Shown: piece after piece, positions 1 through 12,000 of the stretch
Layout: each line of letters starts with the position of its first letter
Position numbering within the stretch: position 1 is the stretch's first letter
Assembly (NCBI RefSeq): GCF_000315625.1
Contig: NW_005434513.1
Coordinates: 71,482-114,700, forward strand
Direction of reading: 5' to 3'
Length of the DNA stretch: 43,219 nucleotides
DNA from: Guillardia theta CCMP2712
Taxonomy: Eukaryota; Cryptophyceae; Pyrenomonadales; Geminigeraceae
Notes under the pieces: model-generated
What the model saw: only the letters and a program-made list of their open reading frames with translations
Database searches by the model: none
What the model was told of the DNA's origin: nothing
Made by a program: the position numbers and the translations under genes

Positions 1-3000
1 CTCAGTCATCGCCGACTCCAACTTCCTCCCCCTCCAGCCCACCATCCAAATCTCCGACGCGCGCGGCAACCGCGTCTCCTCCGACTGCTACACCTCCTCC
101 TCCTCCTCCTCCTCCTCTCCTCCTCCTCCTCCTCCTCCTCCTCCTCCTCCCTCCTCCTCCTCCTCCTCCTCCTCCTCCTCCTCCTCCTCCTCCTCCTCCT
201 CCTCCTCCCTGTCTTCCTTCCTTCTCGTTCCCTTGTTCTCCTTCCCCTTCCTTTCTCCTCCTTCCCTTCTCCGCTCACCTTCTCTTCTCTCTTCCTGCTT
301 CTCTTCCCTTTCCCTTTCTTACGTCTTCTCCTTCCCTCATTCACCTTCAGGCGTTCTCAGTCAAGAAACCCGTCAGAGCGCTGGTCATCGCCCAACAGCC
401 TGTGGCCGTCCAAGGTCAAACTCTCGAATTTGACTCCTTCGCTCCTACTGCCTCCCAATTTTCTCCTCGTATCATGAACTTTCAAGTTCCCTTCTTACAT
501 CGCCTCTTCCATGACTCGCCTCTCCTCCTACTCTCCTCTCCTCCTCTGTTCTCCTCTTTCCCCTTCTACTCTCTCCTCATCTCCTCCATCTCATCTCTGT
601 GACTTGATCGTCGCCTCAGCCGGTCTTCCTCTCAAAGCTGCCAAGATCAACTGCAACGATGAGGATGGAAATCTCGTTGACCTCTCGCGTATCGCCGTCG
701 ATGCAAAGATTGAGCTGAACCCAGCCAACCTGCAGGTGCGATCTCATCCTGCTCCATCTCATGCTCCATCTCCTGCTCCATCTCCTGCTCCATCTCATGC
801 TCAATCTCCTGCTCCATCTCCTGCTCCTCCTTCTGGTCCTCCTGCTTGTCCGCCTGCTCCTCCTCTAGCTCCTCCAGCTCCTACTCCTTCTTGCTTCTCC
901 TTCTCTACCACCATCCCTTCCACAAGCAACTCCGTTTTCTATTGCTACATCTATTGTCTGGTCCTTCGCTCAGTGCCTTCCTCCTCCCTTATTCGTCTCC
1001 TCCTCCTCCTACTACTACTACTTCTCCTCCTCCTTCTTCTCCTCCTGCTTCTCCTCCTGCTTCTCCTCCTGCTTCTCCTCCTGCTTCTCCTCCTGCTTCT
1101 CATTCATCTTCTCCTTCTCTGTTTCTCTTTCTCCTCAACGACATTGCAGGAGCACGACCCGGGTCAGTCGGACCTCACAGGAACGTTGCAAGAGAGAGCT
1201 AATGGCGGGGTTGCGACTTTCAACAACCTCATACTGAACAAGGTAAGCGAGAGAGGACGAGGAGGAGGACGAGGAACAGGAGGAGGGAGGACGAGGACGA
1301 GGACGAGGACATGTTAAGGATCTATGGTGGATGAGTGGTGGGGGGAAGGACGAGGATGGAGAGGACGGGGAAGCAGAGGATTGAGACAAGGAGGAGAAGG
1401 AGGAGGAGATGGAAGGCAATAATAAAGAGAAGAATGAGCTGGAGGGAGAATGAAGGGGAGGGAGGAGGAGCAGGAGGAGGAGGGAGGAGGAGCAGAAGGA
1501 GGGAGGAGGAGGGAGGAGGAGGGAGGAGGAGGAGGAGGAGACTTACCAGGGTTTGCAGGCATCGCTGGGTCAGAATTTGACTCTTGTAGACTTCAAGATT
1601 TCATTTCAAGCTGCCGGAGCTTCAGTCTCCTCCCTTGCCTTCCAAGTGCTCCCAGGACCTTGGACCAAACTCTTCCTCCCCAAATTCGGACAGGTCCTCC
1701 CCCTCCTCCTCTTCCTCCCTCCTTCGTGATCATCCTCCTCCACCACTACCATCTCCTCCTCGTTCTCCTGTTTGTCCTCCTCCTGATCCTCCTGCTCCTC
1801 CTCCCTACCTTCGTTCCCTCCCCACGCTCTTGCTTCAGTTGTTTCACCTCCGCGTCTTCATTTCCTCCATCTTGTTCGTAGTCTTCCTCCCACATCTTGT
1901 CATTCTGGCTCAGCTCTGCTCTCTTTCTCTTCCTTCTCCTCGTCTCGTCTCTGCCCTGCTTGTTCCTTATGCAAGTTTTACAGCCCATCGGAGGAGAAGC
2001 GGGAAAAGTTTTAGTCCGGCAGGTGACCGCAGCACACAAAGAGGGGAGGTGGAAGGAGGGAGGAGATGGTGGCGGTAGAAGAAGGAGGAGGAAGAGGAGG
2101 AAAAGTTGTGGAAGCGAGAGATTGGAGGGAAAAAAGGAGGGGAAGAGGCGATAGGAAGGAGCGCAGGAGCGTTGGAAGAGAGGATGGGAGAACGCGAGGA
2201 AACGTAGAGAGGGAGGAGGAGGAAGAAGTAGAGGAGGAGGAGAAGAAGGAGGAGATGGAGGAGGAAGTGAAAGACTTGTGACTTTGGTGTTAGCCTATGG
2301 TTTATCTCGTGGATCAGTGGAACAACCGAGTCTGCGATGGCGCTTCTCTCGCTTGCCCAGCCAACGCGTCCGATGGGCTGCTGGTGTTTGTGACCCTTCA
2401 GGCGCCTGCTGCCGTGCAGGAAGCGAATTCATCGGTGAGGAGACTTAAGAGGAGAGGAGAGGAGAGGAGAGGAGAGGAGAGGAGAGGAGAGGAGAGGAGA
2501 GGAGAGGAGAGGAGAGGAGAGGAGAGGAGAGGAGAGGAGAGGAGAGGAGAGGAGAGGAGAAGAGAGGAGAGAGAGTTTAGGGGAGGGGAGGGAAGAGGAC
2601 CAGAGCGGAAGGAAGGGAATGGAAGGGGATGGGAGAGAGGACGAGAGAGGAGGAGAGGAAGAAGAGTGAAGTGTAAAAGTTGATTGATCGGTGTCTTTGT
2701 CTTTGACTTTTTTTTTTGCAGCTTCTGCTTCAAGACAGCTGCGACCTAATCTGCGAGGGTCTGCGACCCATCAAATGTAGGAGTTGTCAATATCACAACG
2801 CGACCGTTAAAGCTGGTAAGTCCTCGTGTTGTTGTCAAACTCTCTGTCGTTTATATCCTTGCATTCATTTCTCCTCCCTTCTCTTCCCAGCTTCCTCTAC
2901 CTTCCTCTGTCCCTTTACCTCTGCCTCCTCTATCCCACCTGCTAGCCTCTCCCTCGTCTCGTCTCTTGTTCTTCTCGTTCTTGTCCCTCTCCCTCTCCCT

Positions 3001-6000
3001 CTCCCTCTCCCTCTTCCTCTTCCTCTTCCTCTTCCTCTCACCTGCCCTACCTCCTCTCACCTTCCCTCCAGGCATCGCCAGCTTCACGGATCTTCGCATC
3101 GATCGAGCATGCGACGCAGCTTGCGGCGGCTTCTCCTTCACCTTTCAGGCGCAATCAGTGGCGGCCACTAGCGACATCTTCTTCATACGCAACTCAGCTC
3201 CAGACTATCCCGTCATGTTGACTACCATGGCAGTTGACAACCCTGCAGACCAGGCCCTCCTTGTTCAGCCTCAGGTCACAGTCAGAGATCGTTTCGGAAA
3301 CGCAGTAGCGCAAGACATCATACCCAACAGGTCAAGTCCAACTCCTCCTTGCTCCCCCTTCCTCTTTGTACTTTCTCTCCCTTTGACCACCACTCTCTCG
3401 TCCGTCCTTGTCAATTTTGTTTTCTCCCCTCCCCTTTCCCTCCCCCTCCCCCTTCCCCCTTCCTCAACTCATCGCAGGACCGTCACAGCAACGCTCATCT
3501 CTAAGACCAGCATTCCCTCCTCTGGCACTCGCTGCGGCTTCTCCTTCACCTCCCTCGACGGCTCCTCCTCCATCCCCGTCAACGAGCAGGGCATCGGCGT
3601 CTTCACGGACCTGGCGATCAGGACGGCAGGAGCTGGGTTCAAGCTGGATTTTGCCTTCACGTCCTCCAAGGGTCTCATCCTTGTGAGTTCTTCGGACTTC
3701 AACGTGGTTCCAGGGCAGACAGTCTCCCTCTGCTCTCTTGCCTCCCCCTCCGGCTGCTCCTCCAGAGCTGCCTGCTCCTTCTTCTCTCGTATCGCCTGCG
3801 TCGACCAGTACGGCAACGTCAACCAGCAGTGCCAGTCGGGGGTGGGTAAGACCGCGCTTATCGCCCCACCACAGGACAGGATTGACTACCAGTACCTCGA
3901 CTGCGGGGCAGGAATATGCGTCAAGCTCGTTGCTCCCTCCTCCACCTCTCTCTCCCTCGCTCGCACGTGGACGAACTTCGTCGATTGCTCGCAGCGTCGG
4001 TGTGAAGAAGAGCCAGTAGCGGGAGTAGCTACTTTCACTCAGTTGTACTTCAAAGTGCCTTCGGCGCAGTACAAACTTCGCTTTTACATGTACCGAGTGA
4101 ACGAGTTTCTTCAGAAGGTATGATAATTATGATGATCATAATCATGATCATGATGATAGTGGTGGTGGTGGTGGTGGTGATGGTGATGATGATGATGATG
4201 ATGATTTTTCATGGAAACGATAGAGATGATGATGATGATGATGATAAAGATGCGAATGATGTGGAAGATGCAAAGGATTGGTCGTCTTTGTGGAGGAAGG
4301 AAAGGAGAAGTACCATGGATGATGACGAAGAAGTTTTCTGAGGGTTCTTGTGAATGAATTGTTCATGCGATCAACGAGCAGAATAGATTTCTTGTTTGTT
4401 CAAAAAGCTTGACAGTTGTTGTTCCTGCGTCCAGGTGTCAACTTGGAGTGTTTTGACGGAACCCTTCACTATCCTTCCTCTTCCTCCTCGGCTCACCTCA
4501 GCGTTCTTCTCGGCCTCTTTCAGCCAGCTTGTTATCTACTTTGACAAGCCAACCAAGTAATCTTCAACTTTCGCTCTCCTCAATTCTCCTCCCTCCCTCT
4601 TTCTTTCACCTCATCCCGATCACATCTTTTTCTCATCATTGCCTCCCGTCTTCTTTCACTCTGCCTTTGTTGTTCTTCACTCACCTTCTACTTCAGCATG
4701 AACAACTCCCCCGGCACAGCTCTCGCCCTTCCCTGCACGAACCTACTGGACCCGAAAGTTATCAGCCAGCTGGGCTCGAACCCGAGCTGCACCTGGTTGG
4801 ACCCATACAGCATACAGGTGACGATGGGGCTGGGGGCGACGATCAGCATGGAGACGCAGATCTTGCTGGGGACCAGCTCGAACGTTACCTTCTCTTTCTC
4901 CTACAACGGCTCCCTCCTCACATCTCTGCCAGCCACGACCTCCAAGACCTTCATCATCGACGGCAGCTCTCTTCCCACCATCTTCCCAGCTTCTCCTCCA
5001 TCTCTTCCTTCCCCCACCCCCATCGTCGTCAGCCCTCAGCTGCTGGGTGCTTGTGACCCGGTGCGCATGGACGCGAGTTTGAGCTATGGAAGGGCCAGCA
5101 GGAGCTTCACGCAGTTGGACTGGGCGCTGGACTTCAGCTCCTCGCTGCTCCAGGACGGCATTCTGACAGCTGGGAACGTGCCCTCATTCAGCAAACGGTC
5201 TATTCACTTCTCCTCCCTCCTTCCCGGCGACCGCAGCACCGTCACGGTCTCGCTGCAGCCCAACATTCCCCTCCTACCCGGCACCAACATCACCATCCAC
5301 GGCCTCCCCGGATATTCGTCGCAGCCTCAAGCGTGCGGAACGCTGAGCGGAGCTGTAGAAGGTAGCGCGTGCACGTTGGGGCTGGACGCGAGTTTGACCT
5401 GCCACAACACGAGCATCACAGGGAAGGACGCAGACCTGTTCGCCGGCGGAGGAGGAAACTTGTCGTTTGCAGAATGGGTGGACGAGGGGCTGAGACGCGG
5501 GAACCTGGTGATGAAGATGGGAGAAGGAAAGTTCATGTCAGAAGAGACGATCTCTGTGTTTTCCTTCGAGCTCGTCCTCCCGACTCTTGACGTCTCTTCC
5601 TGGATCACCGACGGCCAGCTTGTCTCATCAACGTCTCCCTACCCTCTTGCCATCTCCACAGACTCGCAGATTGGACGGATCGCCATGCAAAGCGCCTCTT
5701 CCGACATCATCCCAGCTACTTTCCTGCTCGACCGGCGGCCACCCGACCTGGTACGAGGAAGCATCGCTCAGTCTTCCTCCGCCAACTCTGCTCTTAACTT
5801 CATCACCTTCTCCTTCTCGCTCTCGCTCTCCCTCGGCCCTGGGAGTCTCGTCAAGCTGAGCGGGCTGCTGGGCTCGCGCACCAAGAGCGGGAGAGTCTGC
5901 CCGGTGACTGAGACCGCGTCTTCCCAGCTCACCTGCGAGCTTTGTGCTGAACAGCTAGAGCTGGGAAAGGCAACTTTCGATCAAGCTAAGGGCGAGCTCA

Positions 6001-9000
6001 CATTCCAAGTGGGAGGAGACAAAAAGTTGGAGGCCGGCGCCTCTTACGCCCTCCAGTTTCCCCTGCTCAACCCCAGCAGCAGGCAGACAGCGAACTCTAC
6101 AGTCCTCGTACAGTTTGTGGCAGGTGGGGTGACCGGCTCAAAATTCATCGTGGCTGGAAAGGTGCTGGAGGGAGGAGAGGCACCATCCTTCCTCTTCCTC
6201 TTCGCCTCACAGTCAAACAACTTCCTCCATCTCCACAACCTGCTGGAGATCAGCTTCGCTCTCAACGTTCCCCTCCTCGACGGCACCGTCCTCCTCCTGG
6301 ACCTCTTGGACTCTCGCGTGATGCTCAACGTGTCTGAGATGCAGCAGATGGCAGGCAACAGCAGCAGTTGCGTCCTCCTCAACTCCACAACTGGCTCCGT
6401 CCTCGAGTTTCTTGTAGCTGAGAACTGCACGATCGTAGCTGGGCAGCGGCTAGAGGTCAAACTTCTCGTGAAGAATGACGTTGCAACGATGCCTTCAGCG
6501 TCGCTGTCAATGTCTGCGAGCTCTGGAGTCTGTCGCTCCTGCTCGCTCTCCTGCGACTGCAACTCCATCCAGCCCTTCGACTTCAAGACACAGGTGACGC
6601 CGCTGGTAGGAGCTGTGATGAGGGATGTACGGGAGATCGTGTTCAACATGGCCAAGGTGGTAGAGAACAACACGCTGATGCTGCAGGAGAACTTTCTCAC
6701 TGTCAACTTCAGCGTCAACGCACAGATATCAGCCGGTTCAAACATCACCATCATTGGTATCGCGGGTGCATCCACCGATCTTATGTCCCCAACTTGTGAG
6801 AGCGGGACTGAGGAGTCATGTTGGGTAGACGTTACAGTCTTTGACGAGTTTGACCGTCCCAACGTCCTTGTCAGCGGCTTCTCAGCCCGTTTCCACCCTC
6901 TTGATGGCAACTTGACGCTCTCGCTCAACCGGACCCTTCCAACTGATCAGACCATCACCATCAGATTTGCCGTCGTCAACGGTCGTGTCAATCAAAATGC
7001 TCAACTTGTCGTCTTGGGCGAGCTGGTCGTTGACATCTGCCAGGGAAAGCTCAGCTGCAGTGAGACGATTGACATGATCAGCACCGTCGAAGTTTCTCGC
7101 GAAGTTGACGGGCAGGTCTTGCGGATGCAGGGAGCAGCTCAGATCTCCTCCTTCTCCCTCCACCAGTCCTCCTTCGCCTTCAGCGCTCCCAACATCATCA
7201 CTGTCACGCTCTCCACCAACTTCGCGCTCGTGGGGGGTCAAACGGTCCTGACAGTCTCCGGGTTCGGGCAGATGACGTCACCGTCCTCGGCCCCATGCGA
7301 GATCGTCAACGATACCAAGAAGCTGACGGAGCAGACTGGGAAGATCCTAGTAGCCAACGAGCTTCCAAGCCCCTCCATATTCTTCTCCTCGTCTTCCTCC
7401 TCCGAGTGCAAGTGGGAGCAGTCCCAGCTGACTCTCAACTTCACCGTCCCCGAGGACTTCCTTGCAGGTTGGAATCTTGTCTTCCATTTCCTCCTCTTCA
7501 ACTCTGGGACCTCTCGCAGCCCGTCCACCCCCCAGCTCTCGCTGACCAGCGGCGACATCACCATCTCCTCGTTCGCCGCCGCCTCTCAATTTCTCGGAGG
7601 GTACGACAACCCCAAGTTCCTCAACGCGTCGGTGGATGCACTCGAGCTCATCTACGGCGGATTTTCTCTGCTCTCCATCTCCTTCGACACCAACATCCTC
7701 CTTCTCTCCGACCCAACCCCGGCTCGCGTCACCATTGCTGGTCTTGCGGGCTTCTCCTCCTCCTCCTCCTCCCTCGCTCTCTCCGGCTCAAGCCCTTTCT
7801 TGTCATCTTACACGGGCGCGGCGGAGTGGGACGAGCAGCAGAAGGAGGTAGTGCTCAAGGGAGGGACGGTGGGGACGAGCGTCTCTTTCCAGCTGTACCT
7901 GCGGCTGCAGAGCTACCAGGTAGCGGGAGCGAACGCGTGGGACAGCATCAGCATCGTTGCCTCGTGCAACTACGCGACTCTCCCCTCCTTTCCCGTCAAG
8001 TTCGTGCGACCCAAGACCTTTGTAGCTCAGGCCCAGCTGGTGAGGGCAGCGGTGGCGGAGGCGAATCAGATTCAAGGGCTGACCAACAGGATCACGTTGC
8101 GACTGACTTCTAACGTCGCTGTCTATCCTCTCTCTCAGATTGTAGTCTCTGGTCTCCTTGGCTCCTCCTCCCCCTCTAACCAGCAGCTCCCGCTGTACGG
8201 GGAGGATGCAAAGGTGTTCGGAAACGCAGGGAGCTGGGAACAAGGAGGAGGAACGTTGACCTTGACTGTATCTGCGGGGGTGACGGTTGAAAGCAACTTT
8301 GAGCTTGTCGTCTCCTTCGATCTTGTCAATTCCATGCAGCCCAGCGCTGGCTCTGCTCCTACCGCTCAGCTTCTCCTCCGCTCCCCTCCTGAATCCCTCG
8401 ACACTCAGGTAATCTCAACAACTTCCGTCCTGTGTGAGGGGCCGAAGATCTTGACCGCGTCAATCTCGGCGACGTTTGCGAGGAAGGAGGTAGCGGAGAG
8501 CAACGCAGTCAACAACGCCTTCAACACCATCACAGTCACCATGATGCTCAACAGACCGGCTGCGACCAACTCGATCTTTCAGTTCGACGGCCTAGCGAGT
8601 CAAACGGCGTCAGGGAACCTTGTGCTGACAGGCAAGAGCGGGGGACTGTTCGGAGGGACAGGAGTGTGGAGCAGGGAGGGGTCGTCGATGAACGTGACCC
8701 TCACGTCTGACATCTCTGAATTCCTTCTCATCGTGTTCTCCTTCTCCATGAAGAACGTCGACTGCCTGTCAAACTGCACCAGCCGTTCGATCTTCCTGTC
8801 GCTGATAGTGGACGGAATGAGAATCATCGACAGAAGCGAGGTCGTTGGCAAGGTAAGTGTCAGCAAGCTGACTAGTCTCGCGTTCATGACTGTCTCTGTA
8901 GGTGTTGGGGGCAGGCAGGAAGCTTTCATGGAGAAACAAGCTGATATCTCAGACCTCGTCGGTCGCCAACAACTACAACAAGTTATCTTTCACTCTCTCT

Positions 9001-12000
9001 CCTTCGGCTCCCATCTTCGGCGGGTCCTCCATCACCATCACTGGGCTGCAATCTGTTCAAGTTCGCCCCTGCAGCCTCTGCTCTCTGACCGACCAGGAGC
9101 TCATCGCTGGCCTCGGCTGCTCCCCAGCTTGCAAAAATTGCAGCCTGACGGACAAGAAGCGCTGCCTGCCGATCTTCTTGGAGGACGGCATTACACCCAA
9201 CGTCAAGTTCGTCGACGCTCTTGCCACCTGGTCCCCCGACTTCTCGAGCGTCTCCTTCACGCTCGCGGCGGGGAGCTCCATGACGGAGTTTGACGATACG
9301 ACCCTCTACGTCGTCGTCAAGAACTCTGCGACAAAGCAGACGCGCGCCGAGTGCTCGTCGATGACATGGCGAGAGGATGCGAGGACGGGCCGGTGTTTGA
9401 CCGCTCTGACTGGGCATGCGACACTATGCGATAACGGCAACACCCTGACCGCCTGCTCCTCTCCCGCTCCCATCGCCACCATCCTTGCGGACGAGGCCCT
9501 CAACCGAACCCTCCTGCCCGGGTCCATCGACCCCTGCGAGATCTGCATCCGCCCTCTTCTTCTTGCAGGTGTGTAACAAGGGGAGAAGAAGTCAATGATG
9601 GAGATGATGGTGATGGTGATGATGATGATGATGGAGATGATGATGATGATGATGATGATGATGATAATTATGATGATGATGATAGAAGGTGATGATGACA
9701 GGAGAATCAACAATGTTGTGAGGGTGAGGATGAGAATGAGGGCTGGGAAATGAATTGAGTGAGATGTACTCCACGATTGTCTTGTCATGATGCTGCTGAT
9801 CATGAGAATAACATGAAGCCTTCATATCATATCCTTCATATCATATTATCCTCGTGATCAGCAGTATCAATATGCTCGTGATCAGCAACATCTAGCAAAA
9901 GAAGGAGAAGAGGGATTGAATGAGGAGGAGAATAACGACTGAAATATCAGACATCGTTTTACTTGAAATATTTGTTGTCTGACAAACACCTGACAGCGGT
10001 CAATAACGCCTTGTCATTGAAGAAGACATTGAAAATCGACGGTCTTGTCTTGACGGTGTCAAACTCATCACAGACAGAGACTCTACCAGCTGTAATTTCA
10101 TGTGCCTGCTGACAACCAGACGGCTGACAGTGTGTCCAGGGCAACTATACCTTCTCACTGACCCTCGTCAACTGGCTAAGGTTGCAGACGGTGGGATCAG
10201 TAGCGATACAGAAGATTGACGATTTCATTCCTCTCCTCTACGTCGTCAACATGCCAAGCATCGTTACCACCAGAGACAAGTCTCTTGAGCTTGAAGCCAA
10301 CGCCTCTGCCTCCTCCTGTTTGACTGCCTCCTCCTCCTCTTCCTCCTCCCTTGCTTCCTCCATGCAGTACATGTGGCGGGTGATGTGCCTTCGAGGAAGC
10401 TGCATGCAGGTAGCTCCTTCAGTTCTGCTGGATGATATAGAGAACGCTTTCTGAGCGTCTCTGTCGAGCTGAGCTTGAGCTGGACGTGCCTGACTAGCCT
10501 TGCAGGACATGATTTTGACTCAGAGTATCTTTCAGCCGATGACGTCAGCGACGAGATTCCTGCGCGTCAAGGCCAACAGTCTGAGCGTCGGCGGGACGTA
10601 CCGGTTCACGTCAACAGCCACATTCAACGGAAAGTCATCGAACGCGTCAGTTGATGTTTTCGTCACTCCTCGCAATTTGGTTCCCTTCATCTCTGGCATC
10701 AGGTAAGCGGCACAAGCTTCAATCCTCCTCCTCCTCACTCTCTCGCAGTTCGGATGGTGTCGTCGGCAACGCGAGTGCGATCGCCATCAGCGGCATCAAC
10801 ACTTGGGACCCTGACGAGGCGACGACGAAGTTGACAGCAGGAGGAGGAGGCTTCGTTTTCTCGTGGAGCCTCTTTCAAGTTGACATCTCTCCTGAGTTTG
10901 TCAACGGCGACTGGAAGCAGCCGGTGGAAATCTTGACCGACAGGTCTCTTGCTGCTGCTGCTCCCTCCTGCTTCCCTTCCCTTCAACTTCTTCATCCCCC
11001 TCCTTCATCTCCTCCTGCTTCTGCTTCTGCTCTTGCTCACCTCGTTGCAGATCTTCTGCCTTATCGGTCAGTTCCGACAAAGTCTCGGCAAGCATAGCAG
11101 GATCAGCTTTGCAGGCAGGCAGGCGCTACAGAGTCGCCATGACTGTCACGCGCGACAGCTCGCGATTGACGTCAAACTTGCCATCGCTTCTCAGCTCTGA
11201 CATTCTCCACCTCTTTACCACCAAGGCAAACACGACAAAGGACTTCACGTATCAGATTGGAAGCTACGTCAACGTTGACATTTTCCCGTGCGAGACTGAC
11301 AAGCCTTTCTCAACGCAACTCTGCTCGGCGAGAACCCAGAAGTTTTTGCTGGCCTCGAGCAAGACCGTTCTCTTTGCCTCCAACAACGCGGCCGACGCAT
11401 CCAAGCTGAACTTCGAGTGGAGCATCGAGAGTTCAGCCGACAGCCAGCTGGTCAGTCAGCCACACGTGTCTCGAACTTTCTCTGAGCGTTGGGTGCAGGC
11501 AAACTTGTCACAGGTGTCGCTTAAAGTCTTGTCGGGTCAAATTCTCTCAATCCAGCCCGGCGTCTTTGTCCCCGGCAGGACCGTCAAGTTCAGAGTCTCT
11601 ATCTTTGACTCGTCCTCCTCCTCCCTACGCGGCGCTGCCGTCCTGTCGCTCTTCGTCCGCAGCCCTCCCAGGGGGGGGAACTTCAGCATCGAGCCCAGCA
11701 ACGGCGAGGCTCTGACTACTACTTTCTCCTTCCTCGCTGACGGCTGGACGACCGAAGTCGATAGCCTGCCTCTCACCTACTCGTTCTACTTTCTCTCGCA
11801 GGTGGAGGGGGCGAGCATGGAGGTCGAGGTGGGAAAAGGAGAGCAGTACGTGCAGACTTCAATCCTCCCTAGCGGAAGCGCGGCCAGCAACTGGCAGGTC
11901 ACGGTCGGGGTGTACATCTATGATGTCTACCTGGCGTTCAGCTCGGCAAAGACAACCGTAAAAGTGACAGAAGCGATCGCTGTCAAGTCCGTGCTCGACC

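Noticed and set aside
6-344. Arg/Glu-rich minus-strand open frame over the (CTC)n tract
   Set aside because: Low-complexity translation of a microsatellite inside an intron; no stop codons arise because of base composition.
846-1202. Ser/Pro/Leu-rich open frames in introns 735-1558
   Set aside because: Translations of CT- and GA-rich introns; splice phases of the REJ gene run through without them.
6044-6928. 294-codon minus-strand frame inside the large REJ exon, and similar antisense frames at 7238-8243 and 8983-9417
   Set aside because: Shadows of a well-supported exon with clear Ig-like repeats on the + strand.
8853-9293. Continuation of the big exon frame past 8852
   Set aside because: GTAAGT at 8853 and AG at 8900-8901 mark a 49-bp intron. 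After splicing, the repeat pattern (NKLSFTLSPSAPIFGGSSITITG) continues in another frame.
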